From Tropicimonas sediminicola (GTDB taxonomy: Bacteria; Pseudomonadota; Alphaproteobacteria; Rhodobacterales; Rhodobacteraceae), in NCBI RefSeq assembly GCF_900188335.1, contig NZ_FZOY01000001.1, positions 1 through 64,000 of the forward strand: 64,000 bases of DNA. Reading direction: 5' to 3'. The notes under the pieces were generated by a model. The model was not told the DNA's origin, did no database searches, and saw only the letters and a program-made list of their open reading frames with translations. This document shows, piece after piece, positions 43,372-52,340 of this stretch. Within the stretch, counting starts at the first letter, position 1. Every line of letters starts with the position of its first letter. Made by a program: the position numbers and the translations under genes.

Positions 43372-44988
43372 ATGTCTGAGCGAAACCTTCTGACTGTGCG
43401 CGACCTGCGGGTGTCGTTCCGGCAGGACGGGCGCGACATCCCGGCGGTCAAGGGCGTGTCCTTCGACGTGGCGGAGGGCGAAACCGTCGCGCTGGTGGGC
43501 GAATCCGGCTCGGGCAAGTCGGTCACGGCGCTCTCGACGGTGAGCCTGCTGGGCGAGAATGCCACCATCACGGGCTCGATCGACTACCTCGGCACCCAGA
43601 TGGTGGGCGCGCCCGAGGCGGACCTGATGAAGGTGCGCGGCAACGATATCAGCTTCATCTTCCAGGAACCGATGACTTCGCTGAACCCGCTTCACACGCT
43701 GGAGCGGCAGTTGGTGGAATCGATCACGCTGCACCAGGGGCTTGTGGGAGATGCCGCCCGGGCGCGGGTTATCGAATTGCTCAACAAGGTCGGGATCCGC
43801 GACCCGGAGAGCCGGCTCGGCGCCTATCCGCACCAGCTCTCGGGCGGCCAGCGGCAGCGGGTGATGATCGCGATGGCACTGGCCAACGGTCCCGACCTGC
43901 TGATCGCGGACGAGCCGACCACGGCGCTCGACGTGACGATCCAGGCGCAGATCCTCGACCTGCTGGCGGAGCTGAAGCAAACCGAGCGGATGAGCCTGCT
44001 GTTCATCACCCACGACCTCGGCATCGTGCGCAAGATCGCCGACCGGGTCTGCGTGATGAAGGACGGCGAGATCGTCGAGACAGGGCCGACCCACGAGATA
44101 TTCGCCAACCCCCGGCATCCCTACACGCAGAAGCTCCTCGCGGCCGAGCCCAAGGGGGTGATGGCTCCGATCCAGGGCAACCCGCAGGAGATCGTGTCGA
44201 CCGACGGGCTGAGGATCTGGTTCCCGATCCAGCGCGGCTTCCTGCGCCGGACCGTGGGCCACGTTAAGGCTGTGAACGACGCGACACTGTCGGTCCGGGC
44301 GGGCGAAACGCTCGGGATCGTCGGCGAGAGCGGTTCCGGCAAGACCACGCTGGCGCTGGCGATCATGCGGCTGATCGCCTCCGAAGGGCCGGTGGTCTTC
44401 ATGGGCGAGAACGTTCAGGGGCGGCCGCAGCGGCAGTTGCGAGACCTGCGCCGGCACATGCAGATCGTGTTTCAGGATCCCTACGGCAGCCTGAGCCCGC
44501 GGATGACGGTGGAGCAGATAATCGCCGAGGGTCTCGGCGTCCACAAGGCCGTTCGCAGTCGGTCGCGGCAGGAGATGGTGCGCGACATCATGGTCGAGGT
44601 CGGACTCGATCCGGCGACCATGCACCGATATCCGCACGAGTTCTCCGGCGGGCAGAGGCAGCGCATCGCAATCGCGCGGGCGATGATCCTCGAGCCGCGT
44701 CTGGTGGTGCTGGACGAGCCGACCTCGGCGCTCGACATGACCGTTCAGGTTCAGATCGTCGAGTTGCTGCGGCGGCTGCAGGAGCGCCACGGCCTCGCCT
44801 ACCTGTTCATCAGCCACGACCTGCGGGTCGTGCGGGCGCTGTCGCACAAGGTGATCGTGATGAAGCAGGGCGACATCGTGGAAAGCGGCACGGCGCAGGA
44901 GATATTCCGTTCGCCGAAAACCGACTACACTCGCGAGTTGATCGCGGCGGCCTTCAACCTGGGCGAGGAGATGCCGCAGACCGGATGA
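43372..44988 (+). CDS. yejF: Peptide ABC transporter ATPase with two nucleotide-binding domains (YejF-like)
   Basis: A 538-residue protein with two fused ABC ATPase domains. The first has Walker [10 protein letters not shown], signature [15 protein letters not shown] and Walker [14 protein letters not shown]. The second, from about residue 275, has [29 protein letters not shown] and [12 protein letters not shown]. The tandem layout is that of YejF. ATG at 43372 is preferred because GGCAGGG lies upstream; an in-frame ATG seven codons earlier is possible. An 87-base gap separates it from yejE. Confidence 0.92.
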   Translation: MSERNLLTVRDLRVSFRQDGRDIPAVKGVSFDVAEGETVALVGESGSGKSVTALSTVSLLGENATITGSIDYLGTQMVGAPEADLMKVRGNDISFIFQEPMTSLNPLHTLERQLVESITLHQGLVGDAARARVIELLNKVGIRDPESRLGAYPHQLSGGQRQRVMIAMALANGPDLLIADEPTTALDVTIQAQILDLLAELKQTERMSLLFITHDLGIVRKIADRVCVMKDGEIVETGPTHEIFANPRHPYTQKLLAAEPKGVMAPIQGNPQEIVSTDGLRIWFPIQRGFLRRTVGHVKAVNDATLSVRAGETLGIVGESGSGKTTLALAIMRLIASEGPVVFMGENVQGRPQRQLRDLRRHMQIVFQDPYGSLSPRMTVEQIIAEGLGVHKAVRSRSRQEMVRDIMVEVGLDPATMHRYPHEFSGGQRQRIAIARAMILEPRLVVLDEPTSALDMTVQVQIVELLRRLQERHGLAYLFISHDLRVVRALSHKVIVMKQGDIVESGTAQEIFRSPKTDYTRELIAAAFNLGEEMPQTG

Positions 44989-45012
44989 GGTCTGCGGCGG
45001 GGCGCGCGCGTG

Positions 45013-46368
45013 TCAGATCGCGTGGCTGTGGCCGGCCTTGTCCATCTCGTAGGCGTCGAATGCCTTGGCGATCATCCGCGTGAGCGGCCGTCCAGCAGGC
45101 GGGATCTGAAGCCCCGAGCGGTCGACGGTCACGAAATCCCCGAAGGTCCGTTTCACCTCCGCGAACAGGCTGTCGACCTGATCGGCGCTGCCGCCCCAGC
45201 CGGAGAGGATCTCCTCGCGGTCGATGCGGAAATTGCACATGAGTGTCTCGATCATGCGGGCCCGCATCAGGTCCTGCCCGGCAAACGCATGGCCGCGGCC
45301 TGTGGCGAAGCGGCCTTCGCGGATTGCTTTGGTGTAGTCACCGGTGCCGGAGATGTTCTGCGCATAGCCTTGCGGGAAGCGTGAGATCGCCGAGGCGCCA
45401 AGTCCGATCAGCGCCGGGGCCGGGTCCACCGTGTAGCCCTGGAAGTTGCGCCTCAGGGTGCCGTCACGGGCGGCTTGCGCCATGGAATCGCCGGTCCGGG
45501 CGAAATGGTCGATGCCGACCTCGTCGTAGCCGTCCCAGACGAACAGCTTCCGGGCGGTTTCGAACAATTGCAGCCGGGCTTCCGGGGTCGGGAGCGCATC
45601 GGAGGGGATCAGCGTCTGTCGCCGCGCCATCCAGGGAACGTGCGCATAGCCGTAGAGCGCCACGCGGTCCGGCGAGAGCGAGAGCAGCTTCTGGACGCTG
45701 TCGGTGATCCTGGCGCGGCTCTGGTGCGGCAGGCCGTAGAGGATATCCGCGTTGAGGCTCGTCACCCCGCGGGCGCGGATGCCGTTCACCGCGGCTTCGG
45801 TGATCTCGAAGCTCTGCTCGCGGCCGATGATCTTCTGGATCTCCGGATCGAAATCCTGCACCCCGATCGACGCGCGGGTCATGCCGGCGGCGGCCAGTGC
45901 ATCGAGCCGGGCGTCGTCGATCTCGTTCGGGTCGATCTCGACCGAGAATTCGCCGCCCTCCGCCATCGGCACGGCGCGAAAGATCGAATCGGCCAGGTCC
46001 AGCATCATTTCCGCCGACAGAAGTGTCGGTGTTCCGCCGCCCCAGTGCAGCGCGGACAATTTGACGCCCTCGGGCAGGGCGGCGCCAAGCATGGCGATCT
46101 CGGACTTCAGCGTCTCGAGATATCCGGCCACCGGAGACAGGCTCGAGGTGCCCTGCGTGCGGCAGGCGCAGAACCAGCAAAGCCTTCTACAAAACGGAAT
46201 ATGAACATATAGTGACACCCTCGAGTCGGGCGGCAGGGCGCCGACCCAATCCGAGAAATGCCTCGATCCGATGCCGGACCCGAAGTGCGGGGCCGTGGGA
46301 TAGCTGGTGTAGCGAGGGACGCGGGCGTCAAAGAGCCCGAGCTTCGCAAGTTGCGATACCGTTTCCAT
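45013..46368 (-). CDS. hemN: Oxygen-independent coproporphyrinogen III oxidase
   Basis: A 451-residue radical-SAM enzyme that forms protoporphyrinogen IX without oxygen. YVHIPFCRRLCWFCAC carries the CxxxCxxC cluster motif plus a fourth cysteine (residues 50-65); HWGGGTPTLL is the SAM-binding glycine stretch, and GVQDFDPEIQKIIGREQ and YGLPHQ are HemN-specific. ATG at 46368 has AAAGG seven bases upstream; an upstream in-frame ATG is within the promoter. The gene is divergent from fnrL across a 64-bp gap containing a perfect FNR box, consistent with anaerobic control of haem synthesis. Confidence 0.95.
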   Translation of the reverse strand: METVSQLAKLGLFDARVPRYTSYPTAPHFGSGIGSRHFSDWVGALPPDSRVSLYVHIPFCRRLCWFCACRTQGTSSLSPVAGYLETLKSEIAMLGAALPEGVKLSALHWGGGTPTLLSAEMMLDLADSIFRAVPMAEGGEFSVEIDPNEIDDARLDALAAAGMTRASIGVQDFDPEIQKIIGREQSFEITEAAVNGIRARGVTSLNADILYGLPHQSRARITDSVQKLLSLSPDRVALYGYAHVPWMARRQTLIPSDALPTPEARLQLFETARKLFVWDGYDEVGIDHFARTGDSMAQAARDGTLRRNFQGYTVDPAPALIGLGASAISRFPQGYAQNISGTGDYTKAIREGRFATGRGHAFAGQDLMRARMIETLMCNFRIDREEILSGWGGSADQVDSLFAEVKRTFGDFVTVDRSGLQIPPAGRPLTRMIAKAFDAYEMDKAGHSHAI

Positions 46369-46403
46369 GCGCTTACCTTTAGAGAGGCTCTGAACAGGGA
46401 ACC

Positions 46404-46417
46404 TTGATCTCAATCAA
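46404..46417. promoter_or_regulatory. Perfect FNR box between hemN and fnrL
   Basis: TTGATCTCAATCAA fits TTGAT-N4-ATCAA exactly. It is centred 42 bp from the hemN start codon and 22 bp from the fnrL start codon. For fnrL this is close enough to block transcription (autorepression). For hemN class II geometry would put the RNA start at or next to the ATG, so either a very short leader or a different promoter arrangement is implied. Confidence 0.8.
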
Positions 46418-46432
46418 GGATGGCGCGCGCGG

Positions 46433-47179
46433 ATGGAAATGCAGGAAATCGAACTGACGCATCTGGAATGCTCGGATTGTCCGATCCGTCACCGCGCGGT
46501 TTGTGCGCGCTGTGATACCCAGGAACTCGATCAGCTCGAGGAAATGAAGTATTACCGGACCTTCGAGGCTGGCCAGACCATCGCCTGGACGGGAGACAAG
46601 CTCGATTTCGTCGCCACGATGGTCAGCGGAATCGCCACCCTGAGCCAGACGCTCGAGGACGGGCGCACGCAGATGGTCGGTCTGCTTCTGCCGTCCGATT
46701 TCATGGGGCGGCCCGGGCGCGAGATGGCGAGCTACGATGTGACGGCCACCACCGACGTCGTGATGTGCTGTTTCCGTAGGCGGCCCTTCGAGGACCTGAT
46801 GCGGAACACCCCACATATCGCGCAACGCCTGCTGGAGATGACCCTCGACGAGCTGGACGCGGCGCGGGAATGGATGCTGCTGCTCGGGCGCAAGACCGCG
46901 CGCGAAAAGATCGCCAGCCTTTTGGCCATCATCGCCCGCCGCAATGCCTCGATCAACCTCGGCCGGGCAGGGGGGCGCATGGAGTTCGACCTGCCGCTGA
47001 CCCGCGAGGCGATGGCCGATTACCTCGGCCTGACGCTGGAGACGGTGAGCCGCCAGGTTTCGGCGCTCAAGCGCGAAGGGGTGATCGAGCTGGCCGGCAA
47101 GCGGCACGTGTCGGTGCCGGATTTCGACCGCCTGATGCTTGAGACGGGTGACGATACCGACGGCGGCATCCCTGTCTGA
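46433..47179 (+). CDS. fnrL: Crp/Fnr-family anaerobic regulator FnrL
   Basis: A 248-residue oxygen-sensing regulator. N-terminal cysteines C13, C16, C24 and C27 (LECSDCPIRHRAVCARC), with a further C-C pair in VVMCCFRRRPF near residue 110, are positioned to hold an oxygen-labile 4Fe-4S cluster. The cyclic-nucleotide-like sensor fold is followed by the helix-turn-helix LTREAMADYLGLTLETVSRQVSALKREGVIE near residue 190, whose E-TVSR recognition helix is that of FNR proteins binding TTGAT-N4-ATCAA. Its own promoter carries such a site, and at least four more occur within 8 kb and at the octaheme gene. Confidence 0.95.
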   Translation: MEMQEIELTHLECSDCPIRHRAVCARCDTQELDQLEEMKYYRTFEAGQTIAWTGDKLDFVATMVSGIATLSQTLEDGRTQMVGLLLPSDFMGRPGREMASYDVTATTDVVMCCFRRRPFEDLMRNTPHIAQRLLEMTLDELDAAREWMLLLGRKTAREKIASLLAIIARRNASINLGRAGGRMEFDLPLTREAMADYLGLTLETVSRQVSALKREGVIELAGKRHVSVPDFDRLMLETGDDTDGGIPV

Positions 47180-47234
47180 GACGGGGGTATCCGGCCTACT
47201 TCAGATCAAGGGTTGTCCGTAAACGCCTCGGAAC

Positions 47235-47262
47235 GGGAGCGGGCCGGTTCGGCCCTGCTCCC
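47235..47262. terminator. Hairpin between convergent fnrL and universal stress genes
   Basis: GGGAGCGGGCCG pairs with CGGCCC-T-GCTCCC (12 base pairs, one bulged T, 3-base loop). There is no T-run, but the position between convergent genes suits a bidirectional stop. Confidence 0.45.
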
Positions 47263-47279
47263 AATTGTCGGCCCTTCCG

Positions 47280-48116
47280 TCAGTGGCTCATGAACACCGG
47301 GACCTTCGCGGCTTCCAGCATGTCTCGGGTCGCTCCGCCCATGATCGCCTCGCGGAAGCGCGAGTGACCATAGGCGCCCATCACGAGCATGTCGGCCTGC
47401 TGGTCCTCGCAGTGACGGGCCAGCACATCCGCAGTGCGCGGCATCGTGGCGGCGATCACCGAGATCTCGGCCTTCACGCCGTGGCGCGAGATCATCTGCG
47501 ACAGCATCCCGCCGGGGTCGGAGCGGTCCGGCCCGTGCCGCGGCGGGTCGATGATCACGATATTGGTCATCGACGCCTGCTTGAGCAGCGGCAGCGCGGC
47601 GCGCACGGCGTCGAGCGCCTCGGCACTCTGGTTCCAGGCGACGACGATCCGCTCGGGCTTCCTGGCGAGGGTCCCATCGGGCATGACGAGCACCGGCACG
47701 TTGCCGGCAAAGAGCGCCGCCTCGATCACCGCCTCCTCGGCCACGCCTTTGTCGTCGCCATAGGGCTTGGGAAGCACCACGAGATCGGAAAAGCGTGCGC
47801 GGTTGCCGACGAGGTTCTGGATCGTGCCGATCTGCGCCAGCGCCGCATCGCTGGACCAGCGGCAATCTTCCGTGGCCATGGCGGCGCGCACGGCCTCGTC
47901 GATTTCCTGGGCCTCCTGGCGCGCGCGCTCCAGGGTTGCCTGCTCGATCATCGCGTTGGTGCCGGCATAATAGTAGCCGGGCGTCGAGTGATCGATGCCA
48001 AGGGCCAGGATATCGAGATGCGCATCCTGGTTGCGGGTCATCGCGATGGCGCCGCGCAACGCGGAGCCGTCGAGGTTCGTATTGGTCAGAATCGTGAGGA
48101 TCGATTTGTAAGCCAT
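47280..48116 (-). CDS. Universal stress protein, tandem Usp domains
   Basis: A 278-residue cytoplasmic stress protein with two Usp-like halves: YKSILTILTNTNLDGSALRGAIAM at the start and PERIVVAWNQSAEALDAVRAALPLL at about residue 160. The C-terminal half ends with GAYGHSRFREAIMGGATRDML, the ATP-binding G-x-x-G-x-x-x-x-G-S/T type motif. In Rhodobacterales a protein like this often accompanies fnrL and ccoNOQP. ATG at 48116 is chosen (MAYKSILT); the frame continues upstream without homology. An FNR-like site with a -10 element at ideal distance suggests activation at low oxygen. Confidence 0.88.
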   Translation of the reverse strand: MAYKSILTILTNTNLDGSALRGAIAMTRNQDAHLDILALGIDHSTPGYYYAGTNAMIEQATLERARQEAQEIDEAVRAAMATEDCRWSSDAALAQIGTIQNLVGNRARFSDLVVLPKPYGDDKGVAEEAVIEAALFAGNVPVLVMPDGTLARKPERIVVAWNQSAEALDAVRAALPLLKQASMTNIVIIDPPRHGPDRSDPGGMLSQMISRHGVKAEISVIAATMPRTADVLARHCEDQQADMLVMGAYGHSRFREAIMGGATRDMLEAAKVPVFMSH

Positions 48117-48179
48117 CTGGCCCACCTCCGGGCAGTCGGTGTCTGATCTGGAATGTAGGGCCGCAGCCATCGTGGCACC

Positions 48180-48193
48180 TTGACCTGTCTCAA
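48180..48193 (-). promoter_or_regulatory. FNR-like box for the universal stress gene
   Basis: TTGACCTGTCTCAA departs from TTGAT-N4-ATCAA at two positions. On the minus strand a -10 element TACATT (48152-48157) is centred 32 bp from the box centre, matching class II FNR activation and predicting a start near 48145. Confidence 0.5.
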
Positions 48194-48211
48194 GCAGTCC
48201 CTGCGACGACA

Positions 48212-48225
48212 TTGACCTAGATCAA
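48212..48225 (+). promoter_or_regulatory. FNR box upstream of ccoNOQP
   Basis: TTGACCTAGATCAA departs from the consensus at one position. It is centred about 97 bp before the ccoN start codon. No convincing -10 lies at the canonical 32-bp distance (a TATCCT at 48242-48247 is 26 bp away), so the exact start of the cco transcript is unclear. Confidence 0.6.
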
Positions 48226-48315
48226 TGCGGATGCGAACCCGTATCCTCAGAAGCGAGTGAGAAACGCAAAGGGGAGGGATATTGTTCCCTCCTCCAACTA
48301 ACCAAGGGACAAACC

Positions 48316-49923
48316 ATGTGGGATTACGCCAAGGTCACGGCGTTGGGGCTATTGGCGCTGGCAGCCGCCATCGCAGCCAACTACGCACGTGACGCAGCCT
48401 ATCTCGTCCATGCGATCATCATCATGGTCGCTGCCGGGGTCGCATTCATCTGGAGCGTGCGTCAGATCGACGAGGAAAAACCGGCGGCGGAGGTGTCCGT
48501 GGGATATCTCGACGGCGTCGTTCGCTATGGCGTGGTCGCGACCGCCTTCTGGGGCGTGGTCGGCTTTCTCGCCGGCACGTTCATCGCCTTTCAGCTGGCC
48601 TTCCCGGTGCTCAACTTCGAATGGGCGCAACCCTACATGAACTTCGGACGGCTGCGGCCGCTGCACACCTCGGCGGTGATCTTCGCCTTTGGTGGCAACG
48701 CGTTGCTCGCGACCTCGTTCTACGTCGTGCAGCGGACCTCCGCGGCGCGTCTCTGGGGCGGCAACCTCGCCTGGTTCGTCTTCTGGGGCTACAACCTCTT
48801 CATCGTGCTGGCCGCCACCGGTTACCTGCTGGGCGCCACCCAGTCGAAGGAATATGCCGAGCCGGAATGGTACGTCGACCTCTGGCTGACGATCGTCTGG
48901 GTCGCCTATCTCGCCGTGTTCCTCGGCACGATCCTGAAGCGCCAGGAAAAGCACATCTACGTGGCAAACTGGTTCTTCCTGAGCTTCATCGTCACGGTCG
49001 CGATGCTGCACATCGTCAACAACCTCAGCCTGCCGGTGTCGATCTTCGGGTCCAAGTCGGTGCAGTTGTTCTCCGGCGTGCAGGACGCGATGACCCAGTG
49101 GTGGTACGGCCACAACGCAGTGGGCTTCTTCCTGACGGCGGGCTTCCTGGGCATGATGTACTACTTCGTGCCGAAGCAGGCCGAGCGCCCGGTGTTCTCC
49201 TACAAGCTCTCGATCATCCACTTCTGGGCGCTGATCTTCCTGTACATCTGGGCCGGTCCGCACCACCTGCACTACACCGCGCTGCCGGACTGGGCCTCGA
49301 CCCTCGGCATGGTGTTCTCGATCATGCTGTGGATGCCCTCCTGGGGTGGCATGATCAACGGCCTGATGACGCTCTCGGGCGCCTGGGACAAGCTGCGGAC
49401 CGACCCGATCATCCGCATGATGGTCGTCTCCGTCGGCTTCTACGGCATGTCCACCTTCGAAGGCCCGATGATGTCGATCAAGGCGGTGAACTCGCTCAGC
49501 CACTACACCGACTGGACCATCGGCCACGTGCACTCCGGTGCGCTCGGCTGGAACGGCATGATCACCTTCGGCGCGCTCTACTTCCTGACGCCGCGCCTGT
49601 GGAAGCGCGAAGGGCTCTATTCCAACGCCGCGGTGAACTGGCACTTCTGGCTCGCCACCATCGGCATCGTGCTCTACGCGGCCTCGATGTGGGTGACCGG
49701 CATCATGGAAGGCCTGATGTGGCGTGAAGTCGACGCCAACGGCTTCCTCGTGAACTCCTTCGCCGACACCGTCGAAGCCAAGTTCCCGATGTATGTCGTG
49801 CGCGGCCTCGGCGGCGTGCTCTACCTCACCGGCGCGATCATCATGTGCGCCAACCTCTGGCTCACCGTCACCCGCGGTCAGCCGAAAGCCGCCCCGGCCG
49901 CCGTTGCGGCGCCGGCCGAGTAA
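48316..49923 (+). CDS. ccoN: cbb3-type cytochrome c oxidase subunit I
   Basis: The 535-residue catalytic subunit of the high-affinity cbb3 oxidase, which reduces oxygen to water and pumps protons. Haem and copper ligands are visible in [61 protein letters not shown] and [19 protein letters not shown]. About 12-14 membrane spans are expected, including two N-terminal helices typical of the longer CcoN form. AGGGA lies 7 bases before the ATG. First gene of ccoNOQP. Confidence 0.97.
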   Translation: MWDYAKVTALGLLALAAAIAANYARDAAYLVHAIIIMVAAGVAFIWSVRQIDEEKPAAEVSVGYLDGVVRYGVVATAFWGVVGFLAGTFIAFQLAFPVLNFEWAQPYMNFGRLRPLHTSAVIFAFGGNALLATSFYVVQRTSAARLWGGNLAWFVFWGYNLFIVLAATGYLLGATQSKEYAEPEWYVDLWLTIVWVAYLAVFLGTILKRQEKHIYVANWFFLSFIVTVAMLHIVNNLSLPVSIFGSKSVQLFSGVQDAMTQWWYGHNAVGFFLTAGFLGMMYYFVPKQAERPVFSYKLSIIHFWALIFLYIWAGPHHLHYTALPDWASTLGMVFSIMLWMPSWGGMINGLMTLSGAWDKLRTDPIIRMMVVSVGFYGMSTFEGPMMSIKAVNSLSHYTDWTIGHVHSGALGWNGMITFGALYFLTPRLWKREGLYSNAAVNWHFWLATIGIVLYAASMWVTGIMEGLMWREVDANGFLVNSFADTVEAKFPMYVVRGLGGVLYLTGAIIMCANLWLTVTRGQPKAAPAAVAAPAE

Positions 49924-49938
49924 GGGAGGGCAGGACAG

Positions 49939-50664
49939 ATGGCTCTTATCGACAAGCACAAGATCATCGAGACCAACGCGACGATCCTCTTCGCGCTCAG
50001 CTTCTTCGTCGTCACCATCGGTGGCATCGTGGAGATTGCGCCGCTCTTCTATCTCGAGAACACGATCGAGGACGTGGAGGGCGTTCGCCCCTACTCCCCG
50101 CTCGAGCTCGAGGGGCGCAACATCTACATCCGCGAAGGCTGCTACGTCTGCCACAGCCAGATGATCCGGCCGATGCGGGACGAGGTGGAGCGCTACGGCC
50201 ACTACAGCCTCGCGGCGGAATCGCAATATGACCACCCGTTCCAGTGGGGCTCAAAGCGGACGGGGCCGGACCTCGCCCGCGTCGGCGGGCGCTACTCCGA
50301 CGACTGGCACGTCGACCACCTGGTCAACCCGCAGTCGGTGGTTCCCGAATCCGTGATGCCGAAATACGGCTTCCTGCTCGACCGGATGCTGGACGGGAAA
50401 TACATTCAGGAGGTCATGGAGACGAACGTCGCGGTCGGTGTGCCCTACACCGACGAGATGATCGAGAACGCGATGGCGGACTTCGTCGCCCAGGCCGATC
50501 CGGACAGCGATTACGACGCGCTGCTGGAGCGGTACCCGGGTGCGCAGGTGCGCAACTTCGACGGCGAGCCCGGTATCTCCGAGATGGATGCGCTGATCGC
50601 CTATCTCCAGATGCTCGGCACCCTTGTCGACTTCTCGACCTTCGAACCTGACGCCAGCCGTTAA
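49939..50664 (+). CDS. ccoO: cbb3-type cytochrome c oxidase subunit II (monohaem)
   Basis: A 241-residue membrane-anchored monohaem cytochrome. An N-terminal helix ([24 protein letters not shown]) precedes [32 protein letters not shown], where CYVCH is the haem site near residue 69. [25 protein letters not shown] and the C-terminal [16 protein letters not shown] are highly conserved. It receives electrons from CcoP for CcoN. It lies 15 bases after ccoN. Confidence 0.97.
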   Translation: MALIDKHKIIETNATILFALSFFVVTIGGIVEIAPLFYLENTIEDVEGVRPYSPLELEGRNIYIREGCYVCHSQMIRPMRDEVERYGHYSLAAESQYDHPFQWGSKRTGPDLARVGGRYSDDWHVDHLVNPQSVVPESVMPKYGFLLDRMLDGKYIQEVMETNVAVGVPYTDEMIENAMADFVAQADPDSDYDALLERYPGAQVRNFDGEPGISEMDALIAYLQMLGTLVDFSTFEPDASR

Positions 50665-50677
50665 GGAGGAGGGGAGC

Positions 50678-50878
50678 GTGGACACATACTCCCTCATGCG
50701 CGAGTTCGCGGACAGCTGGATGCTGCTGTTCCTCGTGCTCGTGTTCCTCGGCGTGATTCTCTGGGTCTTCCGGCCCGGCAGCGCCAAGGCTCAACGCGAC
50801 AGTGCAAATATCATCTTCCGGCACGAGGACGCGCCAGCGGACCCGACGGAACTGGACCCCAAGGAGGTTCGGGAATGA
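50678..50878 (+). CDS. ccoQ: cbb3-type oxidase subunit IV (CcoQ)
   Basis: A 66-residue protein starting at GTG (50678) with GGAGGAGGGGAG immediately upstream. It has one membrane helix ([18 protein letters not shown]) and a charged cytoplasmic tail ending LDPKEVRE. CcoQ stabilises the cbb3 complex. Its stop overlaps the ccoP start (ATGA). Confidence 0.92.
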   Translation: MDTYSLMREFADSWMLLFLVLVFLGVILWVFRPGSAKAQRDSANIIFRHEDAPADPTELDPKEVRE

Positions 50879-51771
50879 GCAAACAACCCGTGAAGAAAAA
50901 GACCGACGACGTCGGCACGACCGGACACAGCTGGGACGGGATCGAAGAGTACAACAACCCGCTTCCGCGCTGGTGGCTGTGGACCTTCTACGCGACGGTG
51001 GTCTGGGCGCTGATCTACACGATCTTCTTCCCCGCCTGGCCGCTGGTGAACGGGGCGACGGCCGGTCTGCTCGGCCATTCGACCCGGGCCAACGTGGCCG
51101 AGGAGATCGCCATGTTCGAGGACGCCAACGCCGGCATCAAGCAGCGGCTGGTCGAGGCGGAGCTGACCGAGATCGCGGCGGACCCGGAGCTGAACAGCTA
51201 CGCCCAGAACGCCGGCGCTGCCGTGTTCCGGACCTGGTGCGCCCAGTGTCACGGTGCCGGTGCACAAGGCGCGCAGGCGGCGGGCTACCCGAGCCTGCTC
51301 GACGACAGCTGGCTCTGGGGCGGCACGATCGAGGAGATCCACACCACGATCACCTACGGTATCCGCTACAACGACGATTCGCGCTTCGGTGACATGCTGG
51401 CCTTCGGGCGCGACCAGCTGCTGACCGAAGAGCAGATCAACCAGGTCGTCGCCTATGTGCAGCAGATCTCCGGCCAGGAGCATGACGCGGCGCTGGCCGC
51501 GGAGGGCGAGACGCTCTTCGCCGAGAACTGCGCCTCCTGCCATGCGGACGACGGCACCGGCGACATCACGCTGGGCGCACCCAACCTGACCGACGCGATC
51601 TGGCTCTACGGCGGCGATCAGGAAACGCTGTTCGAGACCCTGTGGAACGGTCGCGCCGGCGTCATGCCGCCGCGTGGCGGGGCCCCGGAATCGGCGGTCG
51701 ACGAGGCGCTGGTCCGTGCGGTGGCCACCTATGTCCACAGCCTGGGCGGTGGGGTTGCCTCCGCCGAGTGA
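50875..51771 (+). CDS. ccoP: cbb3-type cytochrome c oxidase subunit III (dihaem)
   Basis: The 298-residue dihaem electron-entry subunit. [27 protein letters not shown] is the conserved N-terminal signature and membrane anchor. Two cytochrome c domains follow, with CAQCH near residue 122 and CASCH near residue 220, each with downstream methionine ligands ([15 protein letters not shown]). It takes electrons from soluble or tethered cytochromes, for example the one at 38356. A strong terminator follows the stop. Confidence 0.96.
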   Translation: MSKQPVKKKTDDVGTTGHSWDGIEEYNNPLPRWWLWTFYATVVWALIYTIFFPAWPLVNGATAGLLGHSTRANVAEEIAMFEDANAGIKQRLVEAELTEIAADPELNSYAQNAGAAVFRTWCAQCHGAGAQGAQAAGYPSLLDDSWLWGGTIEEIHTTITYGIRYNDDSRFGDMLAFGRDQLLTEEQINQVVAYVQQISGQEHDAALAAEGETLFAENCASCHADDGTGDITLGAPNLTDAIWLYGGDQETLFETLWNGRAGVMPPRGGAPESAVDEALVRAVATYVHSLGGGVASAE

Positions 51772-51795
51772 TCGCCCAAAAGCGGTATCCACCCG

Positions 51796-51828
51796 ATGCC
51801 CCGCCTCCGTGTGCCGGAGGCGGGGCAT
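51796..51828 (+). terminator. Rho-independent terminator of ccoNOQP
   Basis: ATGCCCCGCCTCC pairs perfectly with GGAGGCGGGGCAT (13 bp, 7-base loop), followed by TCTCTTTT. It begins 25 bases after the ccoP stop and separates ccoNOQP from the next region. Confidence 0.85.
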
Positions 51829-51945
51829 TCTCTTTTGGAAGGGACACCGTGGAAACAAGTGGCCCCTGAGACGGGCCACGACACTCCGGCATGATCTAAG
51901 TGCATGGCCGATATGACAAATCAAAGGCACATCGGGCATCCGCGT

Positions 51946-51987
51946 TTGATCTGGATCAAGGTTCGGAACGGCCGCGGAACCTAAAAC
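51946..51987 (+). promoter_or_regulatory. Perfect FNR box with class II promoter, no gene directly downstream
   Basis: TTGATCTGGATCAA (51946-51959) fits the FNR consensus exactly. A -10-like TAAAAC at 51982-51987 is centred exactly 32 bp from the box centre, predicting RNA from about 51994. The next gene starts at 52341, and a strong terminator (52090-52148) intervenes, so this promoter does not simply serve ccoG. It appears to drive a short transcript. Confidence 0.6.
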
Positions 51988-51993
51988 AGGTTC

Positions 51994-52148
51994 AACGGCA
52001 ACGACGGAGCCAGCCGGCCAAACGGCCCGATGATCCGCCAAGTCGAACAAAACATAGCGTTTCCAGAGGGTGTCCTCCCCTGGAAGATACGCCCCGGCCC
52101 TCCGTCCTGTTCGCGCGTTTCCTAGGAGGTCCGGGGCGCCTTTCTTTT
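51994..52148 (+). ncRNA. Candidate FnrL-activated small RNA between ccoP and ccoG
   Basis: The predicted transcript of about 155 nt starts from the FNR-controlled promoter and ends at a large hairpin. CGCCCCGG.CCTCC (52090-52103) pairs with GGAGG.CCGGGGCG (52125-52138) at 13 of 14 positions, then CCTTTCTTTT. A second small stem-loop at 52063-52083 (CCAG-A-GGG with CCC-CTGG) exposes a pyrimidine-rich TGTCCT loop next to CCCC, an anti-Shine-Dalgarno-like feature. No open frame with a start and ribosome binding site was seen inside. An untranslated 5-prime leader of ccoG is less likely because ccoG has its own promoter downstream. No RNA data were available. Confidence 0.4.
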
Positions 52149-52260
52149 CGGCCCCCACTCACGGTTTCACATTCAATTTACCGCGCGCGACACGCGGGCG
52201 CAGTTTCTGCGGTTCCGGCATTTGGTATCACTTCCGGAACCGCGGGCGGCACGACCGCAA

Positions 52261-52303
52261 TTGATGCATGTCAATGACACCTTTTCCGTGCGCTCCGTAT
52301 AGG
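52261..52303 (+). promoter_or_regulatory. FNR box and -10 element of ccoG
   Basis: TTGATGCATGTCAA (52261-52274) departs from consensus at one position. A -10-like TATAGG lies at 52298-52303, centred 33 bp away, giving a class II promoter with RNA starting near 52310, about 30 bases before the ccoG start codon. The region 51829-52340 otherwise holds only the candidate small RNA. Confidence 0.6.
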
Positions 52304-52340
52304 GGCAGGACCGCGAACCCTCATCCACCGGAGATTTTCC

